A DNA stretch of 56,181 bases from Elusimicrobiota bacterium (GTDB lineage Bacteria > Elusimicrobiota > Elusimicrobia > UBA1565 > UBA9628): positions 1 through 56,181 of the forward strand of contig JACPOW010000061.1 in assembly GCA_016191335.1 (NCBI GenBank), written 5' to 3'. This document shows positions 48,998-56,181 of the stretch, piece after piece. Position 1 is the stretch's first letter, and each line of letters starts with the position of its first letter. A program made the translations under genes and the position numbers. The notes below the pieces were generated by a model, which was not told the DNA's origin, did not search any database, and saw only the letters and a program-made list of their open reading frames with translations.

Positions 48998-51636
48998 GGG
49001 ATGGTCACGTTCTTCGTCGTCGCCGCGCTGGGCGAGACGATGATCCCGCTGTAGGTCTTCGTCGTGATGGTCACGCCCGTGCCGGAGATGACGGGGACGT
49101 AGGCCGAGAGATAGTAGGTGGCGCCGCCGCGCACGGGCAAGGTGTAGGTCCCGTCGGCCTTGCTCGACACCATGTACATCGGCACCTGCGCCGGGGCCGA
49201 GGAGCCGACGATGGCCGAGGGGGTGCTGGCGATCGTGTTGGTCGAGGCCAGCAGGAGCGCGCCCGAGGTGACCAGGCCGGAGGCGTCGGAGACCGTGCCG
49301 GCGATGCTGCCGAACGCGCCGGAGACGGTGAAGGTCCCGATGAAGATGGTGGCCGTCGAGACCACGTTCGCGGGGAGCGTGTTCGGCATCACGTCCTGGC
49401 CCGACTCGAGCACCGGGTAGACCGTGCAGGTCCCCGTCGAGACGTTGCGGATGGTGAAGTTGCCGCCCGTGTCGGTGACGCCGGAGCCGATCTGCAGCCC
49501 GGCGGCGTTGACCGCGGTGATGGCCTGGTACGCCAGCGGGGTCGTGCCCGTCGTGACGTAGCCGGTGATGCGGCCGCCGAAGTTCAGGGTGATGTTCTTG
49601 GTCGTGACGGCGCCCGCGGAGACCGAGGGCGTCTCGATGCCCTCGACATAGGATGGGTTGAGGTTGTTCGGGTTGGCGACGATGGTCACCGTGCCGGTCG
49701 GCACGCTCATGAAGTAAACGCCGTTCGAGCCGGTCACCTTCGAGGCGCCTCCGCCTTGCACGGTGATGCCGTTGATCGGCTGCGCCGACGGGTTGCTGAC
49801 CGTGCCCTTGACGAACCCCGTGGTCGTCGAGCTCGTGAGCTGGACCTGGCTGACGCCCGCGGCGGGCCAGGCGGGCGTGGTCACGGCGTTGGGAACGCCG
49901 GTGTAGCCGCCCTGGGTGACGATGACGTTGTCGTAGGTGTTGGAGTAATTGCCGTAGGCCGCCGTCAGGCTCCAGGTGCCCGTGGAGATGCCGGACAGCT
50001 GGAAGCGCGAATAGGGAAGGCTCTGCGTGCCGCTCGTGATGTAGGCGGTGAAGGCCGTCGTCGAGCCCGAGTTCGGGTCGCTGGACGTGACATAGGTGAC
50101 GTCGGTCAAGGTCGGGACCTTGCCGGTGATGGTCGTGAAGGCGCCCGAGGCCGTGCTCTTGGGGGGATACAGGAAGCTCGTGAACGCGTCGCTCGGGTAG
50201 AGGAAGTCGCGCGTGTTCCGGTCCGTGTCGTAGGCGCGGCCGTACAGCGGCAGGTTCGCCTCGCTGACCGCGGGGCTGGAGACGCGCACGATCTGCTTGC
50301 CCTTGGGATCGCCGAGGCCGTCGTGGCCCGCCGGGTTGGGGATGACGACCCCTTCGTACCAAGGCGGGTCGCTCCCGGTGTTGTCGGTCCAGCCCACGTA
50401 GTCGTGCCATATGCCGGCTCCATAGGTGTAGAGCAGGACGCTGCAGGGTCGGTTGTCCTTGATGTAGTCGACGAGGGTGGGCGTGGCGGGGGTCTTGGTG
50501 GCGCCGGCGTACCCCGCCGCGTCGGTGTAGAAGGCGTCGGCCGCGGCCCATGCGCCCGCGACGTAGAAATAGGTCGCGTTGGCGATCAGGTAGTAGCGCC
50601 CCGGGGCGACGTACGAGGTGATGTTGACCATGTAGAACGGCCAGGAGCCTCCGCCGGGCCCGTTGTCCACGTGGTAATCGAAGGTCGCGCCGTTGTAGCA
50701 GCCGGTCAGGAGCGCGTAGGGCTTGTTGCTCGCCTGGTTGGTGGTTCCGATGTTGATCGGGAAGGTCGTCGGGTTGAACAGCTCGATGTACTCGACGTCC
50801 TGCTCGGACAGGTCCCCGACGATGGTCCGGGTGGCGGCCACGACCTGGCTGATCACGAGGTCGTTGTTGTACCACGCCGTGCCGAGGACCGAGCCGGTGG
50901 CGACGGCGACCAGAGTGAGGTTGGCCGTGGTGACCGCGCCGCGGCTGGCGATCACCGAGCCCGAGATGCCGTCGTTGAAGCCGGCCGACGAGGCCCGGAC
51001 GGTGTATGTCCCGTGATAGACGGTGAAGGAGTACACGCCCGCGGAATTCGCCGTCGCGCCCCAGTTCTCGTTCTGCTCGACCACCACGATGGCGCTCGCC
51101 ACGGTCCCGCCCGCCGAGTTGCTGACCGTGCCGGTGATCGTGGAGTCGAGCGGGTTGACGTTCGGGTTCTCGAGGAGGTTGCGCAAGGTCCACGACTTGA
51201 CTTGGCCCGCCTCCGTCCACACGACGCTGACCGCGATCTGCTTGAGGCCGGTGTCAGGGTAATTGGGGGCGACGGTGCTGACGTTGCTGCCGTACATTTG
51301 GGCCATGCTGACATGGGTATAGCGGGTGAAGGTGATGCCGCCGATCGAGATGGTCTCCGGCGGGTAGTTGACCGTGTCGTAGAGGATGTCCGGATCCGTC
51401 GGAGTGTAGGTGCCGGCCGACGTGGTGATCTGCAGGGCGTAGTAGCTCATGTTCTTGAGCGACTCGATGCGCTCCTGGCCCAGGTTGGTGGCCAGCGAGG
51501 TGGCGCGGGAGATGAAGGTGGAGCGGGCGATGTAGCGGAAGGAGCCGAAAAGGCCCAAAACGCCGACGGACAGGATGACCGTGGCCACCATCAGCTCGGT
51601 CAAGGTTCCGCCTCTCCGCGGGTTTCGTTCGCGCAT
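48994..51636 (-). CDS. Giant PilV/GspI-like prepilin with regulatory-like and lamin-tail-like domains, cassette 2
   Basis: 880 residues from the ATG at 51636; the frame is open further upstream, but this start places the basic leader and RG|GTLTELMVATVILSVGVLGL correctly (cut after Gly9, Glu at +5). A CarboxypepD_reg-like module (ITGTVSNSAGGTVASAIVVV) precedes a lamin-tail-like domain (EQDVEYIELFNPTTFPINIG, GRYYLIANA, LPLYGRAYDTDRNTRDF). Then come repeated Ig/CNA-B-like modules (VKGTVSNPSAQPINGITV, ITGYVTTGTTPLAYQAI, IAGTVSDASGLV). Same architecture as the 862-residue paralogue, with diverged sequence. Export by a type II or IV pilus machinery is implied; none is in the window. TATACT lies 10 nt upstream. 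Confidence 0.82.
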   Translation of the reverse strand: MRERNPRRGGTLTELMVATVILSVGVLGLFGSFRYIARSTFISRATSLATNLGQERIESLKNMSYYALQITTSAGTYTPTDPDILYDTVNYPPETISIGGITFTRYTHVSMAQMYGSNVSTVAPNYPDTGLKQIAVSVVWTEAGQVKSWTLRNLLENPNVNPLDSTITGTVSNSAGGTVASAIVVVEQNENWGATANSAGVYSFTVYHGTYTVRASSAGFNDGISGSVIASRGAVTTANLTLVAVATGSVLGTAWYNNDLVISQVVAATRTIVGDLSEQDVEYIELFNPTTFPINIGTTNQASNKPYALLTGCYNGATFDYHVDNGPGGGSWPFYMVNITSYVAPGRYYLIANATYFYVAGAWAAADAFYTDAAGYAGATKTPATPTLVDYIKDNRPCSVLLYTYGAGIWHDYVGWTDNTGSDPPWYEGVVIPNPAGHDGLGDPKGKQIVRVSSPAVSEANLPLYGRAYDTDRNTRDFLYPSDAFTSFLYPPKSTASGAFTTITGKVPTLTDVTYVTSSDPNSGSTTAFTAYITSGTQSLPYSRFQLSGISTGTWSLTAAYGNYSNTYDNVIVTQGGYTGVPNAVTTPAWPAAGVSQVQLTSSTTTGFVKGTVSNPSAQPINGITVQGGGASKVTGSNGVYFMSVPTGTVTIVANPNNLNPSYVEGIETPSVSAGAVTTKNITLNFGGRITGYVTTGTTPLAYQAITAVNAAGLQIGSGVTDTGGNFTIRNVSTGTCTVYPVLESGQDVMPNTLPANVVSTATIFIGTFTVSGAFGSIAGTVSDASGLVTSGALLLASTNTIASTPSAIVGSSAPAQVPMYMVSSKADGTYTLPVRGGATYYLSAYVPVISGTGVTITTKTYSGIIVSPSAATTKNVTIP

Positions 51637-51646
51637 GTGCCCGTGA

Positions 51647-51652
51647 AGTATA
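51647..51652 (-). promoter_or_regulatory. TATACT box of pilin cassette 2
   Basis: 10 nt before the ATG at 51636. Confidence 0.55.
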
Positions 51653-51724
51653 GGTGGTTGTCGAGGACAAATCAAGGAAACTTCTGCGTAATTAGGGAAG
51701 CGACCGGAGTCACATCCCGGGGGC

Positions 51725-51753
51725 TCGACGAGGGCGGCCGCGACTGCTATTCT
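51725..51753 (+). promoter_or_regulatory. Promoter of the Pro-rich membrane protein gene
   Basis: TCGACG, 17 nt, TATTCT, then 7 nt to the ATG at 51761. Confidence 0.6.
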
Positions 51754-51760
51754 ATCGGGC

Positions 51761-52087
51761 ATGACCAAGACCCCGCCTCCGCCCTCCTTCCTGGGCCTCC
51801 TGAAGGCCTATCCCTGGCTGGGGGTGCTTCTGGCCGCGAGCGTCATGGTCACGCTGTGGGCCGCGACGCGCCGCGCTCCCCCGCCGCCGCCGATACCCCC
51901 GGCCGTCGAGCCCGTCCGCGAGGCCCCCGCGCCGGAGCCGGAGCCGGAGCCCGCGCCCGAGTTCCCGACTATCCCCGCGCCCGAGCCGGCGGCGGCGCCT
52001 CCGCCTCCCCCGCCGCTCCCGCCCGCCGAGGAGGAGCCTCCGCCGCCGCTGACGGGCGCGCCGGGCGCGCCGCGCCCGGGAAACTAG
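51761..52087 (+). CDS. Single-span membrane protein with a long Pro/Glu/Ala-rich tail (TonB-like layout)
   Basis: 108 residues: a short cytoplasmic start, a membrane helix at about residues 17-36 (YPWLGVLLAASVMVTLWAAT), then about 70 residues of Pro, Glu and Ala (for example PEPEPEPAPEFP). This is the layout of the TonB membrane-spacer part without a C-terminal TonB domain, so it may be an envelope-spanning spacer; function unknown. Promoter-like TCGACG, 17 nt, TATTCT ends 7 nt before the ATG. It converges on nrdJ with a 13-nt gap. Confidence 0.6.
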   Translation: MTKTPPPPSFLGLLKAYPWLGVLLAASVMVTLWAATRRAPPPPPIPPAVEPVREAPAPEPEPEPAPEFPTIPAPEPAAAPPPPPPLPPAEEEPPPPLTGAPGAPRPGN

Positions 52088-52100
52088 ACCGGGGAAGCGC

Positions 52101-54587
52101 TCAGGAGCACTCCGAGTGGCCGCAGTCGTGGCAGGTCACCCCTGAGCAGCCCGATTCGTGCGAGACGTTGCGCGAGAAGCACTTCGGGCAATGCTCGGAC
52201 GGGGCCGCCTCCGCCGCGGGCTCGACGGGAGCCCCGCCCTCGATCCAGCCCGTCTTCTTGAGATGGGCGCGCAAGGCGATGGCGAGCGCGTGGGGGATCG
52301 AGTCCACGCGGTTGGGCCCCAGGCCGATCGGCCGGTCGCCCTTGACCGAGTTGAGGTGCTTGAGCAGCCGCAGCGGATCGCCGCCTTCCGCCAGGTATTT
52401 CGAGATCAGGATGCCGACCAAGCTCGTCAGCCCCGCGATCTCGGTGCCGAGCGGGGGGATGTTGGTGAACAGCTGGAACGGCCCCTTCTCGTCGTAGTTG
52501 ATGTGCACGTGCAGCGGCCCGTAGCCGGTGCGGATCTGATAGTACTCGGCGTCGAGGCCGAACGAGGCCTCCGGCGTGCGGCGCTTGGCCTTCGACGGAG
52601 CGGAGGAAAGGTTGAGCACCTGCTGGGCCTTGGAGCCGTCGCGGTACACCGTGATGCCCTTGCAGCCGAGCTCGTAGGACATCAGGTAGGCGTTGCGGAC
52701 GTCGTCGGCCGTCGCCTCCTCGGGAAGGTTGATCGTCTTGGAAACGCCGTTGTCGGTGTGACGCTGGAACGCCGCCTGCATGCGGACGTGGGTCTCGACG
52801 GAAACGTCGTGCGCCGTGGCGAACAGCTTTTGAACGGGATCGGGGATCCCGGGAAGGCCGGACAACGACTTGTGGTTCGCGTCGATGGTCTTCATCAAGG
52901 ACTTCTCATCCGACCCGAACCACTTGTTCTTCTCGGCGTAATCCTTGAACAGCGGATTGACCTCGAAAAAGACGTCTTTGTCGTCCGGTTGCTTGCCCTG
53001 TTTTAAGAGTTCGAGGGCTTTCGCGTTATACCGCGTGTACGCTATCGCGAAGAACGGCTCGATGCCGCCGCCCTGCAGGCCGGCCGCGATCGCGATCGTT
53101 CCCGTCGGCGCGATCGTCGTGCGCGCGCAGTGGCGCGGATGGCGCGCCTCGCCCCGGAAGTGCTTCGACCCCGGGTCGTAGACCGAGTCCTGCCAGTTCG
53201 GGAAGACCCCGCGCTCCCGGGCGATCTTCTCGGAGGCCTCGAGCGCGGCCCCGTTGATGAACGACATGACCTTGTCTCCGAGCTTGAGCGCCTCGGGGTC
53301 TCCGTACGCGGCGCCGCTCTTGACCAGCGCCTCGGCCCAGCCCATCACGCCCAGGCCGATGCGGCGGTTGCCCTTGGCGAGCCGCTCGATCTCGGGTAAC
53401 GGATAATTATTCACCTCGATGACGTCCTCGAGGAAGCGGATCGCGACGGCGACCGTCTCCTTCAGGCGCGGGAAGTCCCAGCGGCCCGCGCCGGTCTCGC
53501 CGGTCACGAAGGCGCCCAGGTTCAGCGAGCCCAGGTTGCACGGCTCCCATGGGAGCAGCGGCTGCTCGCCGCAGGGGTTGGTGCTCTCGATCTGGCCCAA
53601 GGCGGGCGTGGTGTTGGAGCCCGAGGCGTTGATGCGGTCGAGGACGACGTAGCCCGGGTCCCCGGTCCTCCAGGCGAGGTCGACCATCGCGTCGAAGACC
53701 TCCTTGGCGCGCAGCTTCCCGGCGGGCTTGCCGGAGCGCGGGTTGATCAGGTCGTACTCGGCGTCGGCCAGGACCGCGCGCATGAAGACCGCGTCGACGC
53801 CGACGGAGATGTTGAAGTTCTCCATGACGCCGGGCGTGGTCTTCATCTTGATGAAGTCCATGATCTCCGGGTGGTCGTACCTTAAGATGGCCATGTTGGC
53901 GCCGCGGCGGGTGCCGCCCTGCTTGACCACGTCGGTCATCGTGTCGAACAGCTTCATGAAAGAAAGCGCGCCCGAGGCCACGCCCTGCGTCTTCTTGACC
54001 GGATCGCCCTTCGGGCGCAGCGAGGAGAAGGAGAAGCCGGTGCCGCCGCCGGATTTCTGGATCATCGACTGGGCGGCGAGCGACTTGGTGATGGCCTCCA
54101 TCGAGTCGGGCACGGGCAGGACGTAGCAGGCGGAGAGCTGCTGCAGCTCGCGTCCGGCGTTCATCAAGGTCGGGGAGTTCGGCAGGAAGTCCCAGGCCGC
54201 CATGAGGCCGTAGAACTTCGCGGCCCACTCCTCGCGCAGGGCCTTGGCCTCGGGATGCTTGGCGCAGGCCTTTTCCAGGTTGGCCAGCAGGCGCGCGAAG
54301 TTGGCCTGGCGCGCGTCGTTGTCGGGCAGGCCCTGATGGAAGAGGATCATGCGCCCGGCGGCGGCGCCGTCGACGGCCGGGACCGGGACGACCTTGCGCT
54401 CGACGCCGACGAACACGCCCCAGGCCTCGGCCTTCGGGTGGCTGAGCACCTCGCCGAGCGCCACGTTGCGGGCCACCCCCATGAGCCACGCCTCGGCCGA
54501 CGGCGCGTCGCGGAGGTATTTGTCCTTGATGACCTTGTGCTGGTTGGGCGTCAGGTGGATCTTGCCTGCGGAGCGGGTTTTAGCCAT
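52101..54587 (-). CDS. nrdJ: Ribonucleotide reductase, adenosylcobalamin-dependent (class II)
   Basis: 828 residues, typical of NrdJ. Motifs include SGGGTGFSFSSLRPKGD, GGTRRGANMAILRYDHPEI, NPCGEQPLLPWEPCNLGSLNLG (active-site Cys and NPCGE loop) and APTGTIAIAAG. The C-terminus is a Cys-rich tail (CPKCFSRNVSHESGCSG and CHDCGHSEC) that binds zinc and relays electrons. It reduces ribonucleotides using B12 and needs no oxygen, so it works in anaerobic or changing conditions. No intein is present. A 20-nt leader with AGAGGAAGG precedes the ATG, one of few leadered genes. Confidence 0.96.
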   Translation of the reverse strand: MAKTRSAGKIHLTPNQHKVIKDKYLRDAPSAEAWLMGVARNVALGEVLSHPKAEAWGVFVGVERKVVPVPAVDGAAAGRMILFHQGLPDNDARQANFARLLANLEKACAKHPEAKALREEWAAKFYGLMAAWDFLPNSPTLMNAGRELQQLSACYVLPVPDSMEAITKSLAAQSMIQKSGGGTGFSFSSLRPKGDPVKKTQGVASGALSFMKLFDTMTDVVKQGGTRRGANMAILRYDHPEIMDFIKMKTTPGVMENFNISVGVDAVFMRAVLADAEYDLINPRSGKPAGKLRAKEVFDAMVDLAWRTGDPGYVVLDRINASGSNTTPALGQIESTNPCGEQPLLPWEPCNLGSLNLGAFVTGETGAGRWDFPRLKETVAVAIRFLEDVIEVNNYPLPEIERLAKGNRRIGLGVMGWAEALVKSGAAYGDPEALKLGDKVMSFINGAALEASEKIARERGVFPNWQDSVYDPGSKHFRGEARHPRHCARTTIAPTGTIAIAAGLQGGGIEPFFAIAYTRYNAKALELLKQGKQPDDKDVFFEVNPLFKDYAEKNKWFGSDEKSLMKTIDANHKSLSGLPGIPDPVQKLFATAHDVSVETHVRMQAAFQRHTDNGVSKTINLPEEATADDVRNAYLMSYELGCKGITVYRDGSKAQQVLNLSSAPSKAKRRTPEASFGLDAEYYQIRTGYGPLHVHINYDEKGPFQLFTNIPPLGTEIAGLTSLVGILISKYLAEGGDPLRLLKHLNSVKGDRPIGLGPNRVDSIPHALAIALRAHLKKTGWIEGGAPVEPAAEAAPSEHCPKCFSRNVSHESGCSGVTCHDCGHSECS

Positions 54588-54607
54588 TGGGGGGACCTTC
54601 CTCTTAG

Positions 54608-54613
54608 AGTGTA
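54608..54613 (-). promoter_or_regulatory. TACACT box of nrdJ with a 20-nt leader
   Basis: The leader holds AGAGGAAGG about 9 nt before the ATG, so nrdJ looks Shine-Dalgarno-led. Confidence 0.55.
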
Positions 54614-54639
54614 ACAGCGGCCCGGCCTCGCGTCCAGGG

Positions 54640-55251
54640 TCAGGCGAGGATCGGCCGGGCGGTGAATTCGGCGCCGATGGACTTGGCGAAGAGCTCCAGG
54701 GGCTTGAGGTCCACCTCGGGGAGCTCGACGGCCGTGACGCGGGTGCGGATGCCCGCCTTGACGCAGTTGGCGGCGAACTTCCGCGAAGCGGCGAACCCGG
54801 TGTCGCGGTACGCCGGCGCGGGCCGTAGCAGCTCGACCCATTGCTTCGGGTCGGCGGTGTTGAGGCTGACGGCGACCTCGTCGAGGTACTTGGCCAGGTC
54901 GGGGGTGATGTCCCGGCCCCAGATCAGGTCGCCGAGGCCGACGGTGTTCAGCCGCCGCTTCACCTTGGGATGGTGGGTCTTGAGGTACTGGCCGACCTTG
55001 TTCATCTCCTCGAGGCGGTAGGTGGATTCCCCGAAGCCGCAGAACACGACCTCTTGCCAGCCCCCGCCCTCGCCCAGCTTGGCCTCGAGCGCGTTGATCA
55101 TCGCCGCCGCCGTGGGCTCCGGCCCCTTGAGCCGGAGGTCGTTGCCCTCGAACAGGTAGTCCCAGGGGACCTTGACGCAGAAGCTGCAGGAGACGGGGCA
55201 GCGGTTGGTCAGGTTGAGGTAGAGGGCGTGGCCTTTTTCGTAAAGGATCAT
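54640..55251 (-). CDS. Radical SAM protein, TatD-associated type
   Basis: 203 residues. The 4Fe-4S motif CPVSCSFC (CxxxCxxC) is near residue 18, followed by the GFGESTYRLEEM SAM-contact segment, LNTVGLGDLI and VAVSLNTADPKQW. Short length and sequence fit the TatD-associated radical SAM family, whose substrate is not known; here no tatD gene is adjacent. It lies 52 nt upstream of nrdJ in the same direction; an nrdJ promoter-like box lies in that gap. AGGA is present about 9 nt before the ATG. It is divergent from rplU. Confidence 0.82.
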   Translation of the reverse strand: MILYEKGHALYLNLTNRCPVSCSFCVKVPWDYLFEGNDLRLKGPEPTAAAMINALEAKLGEGGGWQEVVFCGFGESTYRLEEMNKVGQYLKTHHPKVKRRLNTVGLGDLIWGRDITPDLAKYLDEVAVSLNTADPKQWVELLRPAPAYRDTGFAASRKFAANCVKAGIRTRVTAVELPEVDLKPLELFAKSIGAEFTARPILA

Positions 55252-55297
55252 GACGGCCGTCCTGGAGCAACAAACCGGCTAAAAGCTCAGAATCGCC

Positions 55298-55326
55298 TTG
55301 TCACCCGTCGGGGTTTTTGTTATGAT
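55298..55326 (+). promoter_or_regulatory. Sigma-70-type promoter of rplU-rpmA
   Basis: TTGTCA (55298-55303), 17 nt, TATGAT (55321-55326), then a 25-nt leader with AGAGGAG before the rplU ATG. Confidence 0.8.
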
Positions 55327-55351
55327 GTACGCCTACCTCAAGAGGAGTCCT

Positions 55352-55663
55352 ATGTACGCGATTATCGAGACGGGCGGAAAACAACTTTGGGTCATTCCCG
55401 GCGAGACCGTCAAGGTCGAGAAGCTGGAGGCCAAGGAAGGCGACAAGCTGACGTTCGACGCGCTCTGGGCCGTCGGCGACGCTCCGGAAGGCCAGGAGCC
55501 GAAGTCCACGCGCAGCGCGAAGGTCACGGCGACCGTCGTCAAGCAGGGCCGCGGGCCGAAGATCATCGTCTTCAAGAAGCGCACGAAGAAGGCCTACAAG
55601 AAGACGCAGGGCCATCGTCAGTGGCTGACCAGCATCAAAATCGAAAGCATCTCCCTCAACTAA
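55352..55663 (+). CDS. rplU: Large ribosomal subunit protein bL21
   Basis: 103 residues. YAIIETGGKQLWVIPGETVKVEKL at the N-terminus and KIIVFKKRTKKAYKKTQGHRQWLT at the C-terminus are the bL21 signatures (GKQ, KRRKxYRKxxGHRQ). It binds 23S rRNA in the large subunit. The ATG at 55352 has a strong AGAGGAG 5-6 nt upstream and a promoter TTGTCA, 17 nt, TATGAT. rpmA follows after 6 nt, the standard rplU-rpmA order. An obg gene, often next, is not present before the terminator. Confidence 0.97.
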   Translation: MYAIIETGGKQLWVIPGETVKVEKLEAKEGDKLTFDALWAVGDAPEGQEPKSTRSAKVTATVVKQGRGPKIIVFKKRTKKAYKKTQGHRQWLTSIKIESISLN

Positions 55664-55669
55664 AAACAT

Positions 55670-55966
55670 ATGGCTTCAACGAAAGCACAGGGCTCATCCA
55701 ACAACGGCCGTGATTCCCACGGTCAACGCCTCGGCGTCAAGCGCTACGGCGGAGAAGTCGTCAAGGCCGGCATGGTCATCATGCGCCAGCGCGGCACCAA
55801 GATCCTTCCCGGCCTCAACGTCGGCCGCGGCAAGGACGACACGCTGTTCGCGAAGATCAACGGCGTCGTGACCTTCGAGTGGGCGTACAAGGACAAGAAG
55901 ATGGCGTCCGTGTACCCCGCCGCCGCGAAGGCCGCTCCGGCGAAGCTCGCGAAAGCCGCCAAGTAG
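55670..55966 (+). CDS. rpmA: Large ribosomal subunit protein bL27
   Basis: 98 residues. [48 protein letters not shown] and GVVTFEW are bL27 hallmarks. It lies near the peptidyl-transferase centre. The N-terminus is [12 protein letters not shown], without the Firmicutes-type leader that needs proteolysis. The C-terminus is Ala/Lys-rich. No Shine-Dalgarno sequence is seen; it is 6 nt behind rplU. A terminator and a group II intron follow. Confidence 0.97.
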   Translation: MASTKAQGSSNNGRDSHGQRLGVKRYGGEVVKAGMVIMRQRGTKILPGLNVGRGKDDTLFAKINGVVTFEWAYKDKKMASVYPAAAKAAPAKLAKAAK

Positions 55967-56010
55967 ATCAATCCGGCGCGCTCACGCGCGCCGACGACGG
56001 CCGCCGGCTC

Positions 56011-56043
56011 GGCCGCCGGGTAAAGCCCGGCGGCCTCTTTCTT
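56011..56043 (+). terminator. Rho-independent terminator of rplU-rpmA
   Basis: A perfect 10-bp stem, GGCCGCCGGG (56011-56020) with CCCGGCGGCC (56026-56035), a 5-nt loop and the T-rich tail TCTTTCTT. The group II intron starts immediately after the tail. Confidence 0.9.
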
Positions 56044-56181
56044 GTACGCCCAGCATGACGCACGACTGAAGAGGTGGAAGTCCTCTGGGAACCCGGTCGC
56101 AGGGACCCGAGGGAAACGCAAGGGCGGGGTCGCGAGGCCCTGTCCGAAGGAAGCGTGGAACGAATTCCTGAGCCGACGAAC
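56044..56181 (+). mobile_element. 5' end of a group II intron (domain I), cut by the window edge
   Basis: The sequence begins GTACGCCCAGCATGACG, a variant of the GTGYG 5' end of bacterial group II introns. It goes on with domain I hallmarks: GGTGGAAGTCCTC, GGGAACCCGGTCG and, near the edge, CCTGAGCCGACGAAC. It lies directly 3' of the terminator tail, the insertion habit of class C introns; the class itself is not proven from 138 nt. The reverse-transcriptase gene, if present, lies outside. Confidence 0.82.

Noticed and set aside
55744-56121. Leftward open frame opposite rpmA and the intron start
   Set aside because: Shadow of rpmA; it crosses the terminator hairpin.
1-56181. CRISPR arrays, insertion sequences, prophage genes, restriction-modification or toxin-antitoxin loci
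   Set aside because: No spaced direct repeats, transposases, integrases, capsid genes or such enzyme pairs were seen apart from the partial intron.

Overview
The window is about 56 kb of very GC-rich bacterial chromosome with almost no intergenic space. It carries roughly 55 protein genes, one tRNA-Leu(UAA) and the 5' end of a group II intron at the right edge. The mix of genes (a DUF3536-type GH57 amylase, class II ribonucleotide reductase with ThyX, many secreted proteins of unknown family, large type IV pilin-like proteins with lamin-tail-like domains, two Hanks-free but histidine-kinase-rich regions) would fit a high-GC Elusimicrobiota or a related little-cultured phylum. That placement is inference; no rRNA or other decisive marker is present.

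Layout. 1-7.8 kb: a partial unknown gene, then two leftward units: GH57 amylase > phoH > ybeY > M23 peptidase, and a membrane-fusion-like protein > glgC. 7.8-11.4 kb: small secreted unknowns, a regulator-like protein and a toroid-fold lipoprotein. 11.4-19.3 kb: two back-to-back operons, leftward (FG-GAP protein > single-domain response regulator > chelatase-like protein > thyX > trmL) and rightward (unknown 421 aa > amidinotransferase-fold hydrolase > unknown 299 aa > RlmM-like rRNA methyltransferase). 19.3-24.6 kb: a hybrid histidine kinase, a PAS histidine kinase and small secreted or membrane proteins. 24.6-28.4 kb: an SGNH esterase > LolD-type ATPase > FtsX-type permease operon (tesA-ybbA-ybbP order). 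28.5-34.6 kb: ferritin-like protein, ChaN-like protein, pta, SulP transporter, glycine-zipper protein, coiled-coil protein and a fungal-type cytosine deaminase. 34.6-40.9 kb: tRNA-Leu, psd-pssA-dut, then leftward tmk > holB > metG > LssY_C protein, and a frameshifted zinc-ribbon gene. 40.9-51.6 kb: two paralogous three-gene pilin cassettes, leftward, separated by a two-component pair. 51.8-56 kb: a proline-rich membrane protein, nrdJ, a radical SAM protein, rplU-rpmA with terminator, and the intron.

The most unusual region is 40.9-51.6 kb. Each cassette encodes, in order, a giant PilV/GspI-like prepilin (862 and 880 aa) carrying carboxypeptidase-regulatory-like and lamin-tail-like modules, a PilW/GspJ-like prepilin (166 and 165 aa) and a PilX/GspK-like protein lacking Glu5 (446 and 425 aa). 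This matches the I-J-K tip complex of type II secretion and type IV pili, with the I-type subunit turned into a large multidomain protein. Between the cassettes lie a membrane histidine kinase and a divergent OmpR-type regulator whose receiver domain lacks, in frame, the segment that should hold the phosphorylated Asp.

A second window-wide signal is a TANNNT box 5-7 nt upstream of the start codon of nearly every gene that begins a transcription unit, with no Shine-Dalgarno sequence. This points to widespread leaderless transcription. Genes inside operons instead overlap their upstream neighbour by 1-22 nt (commonly ATGA, GTGA or TGATG) or follow within a few nt. Convergent genes commonly share or abut stop codons, leaving no room for terminators.
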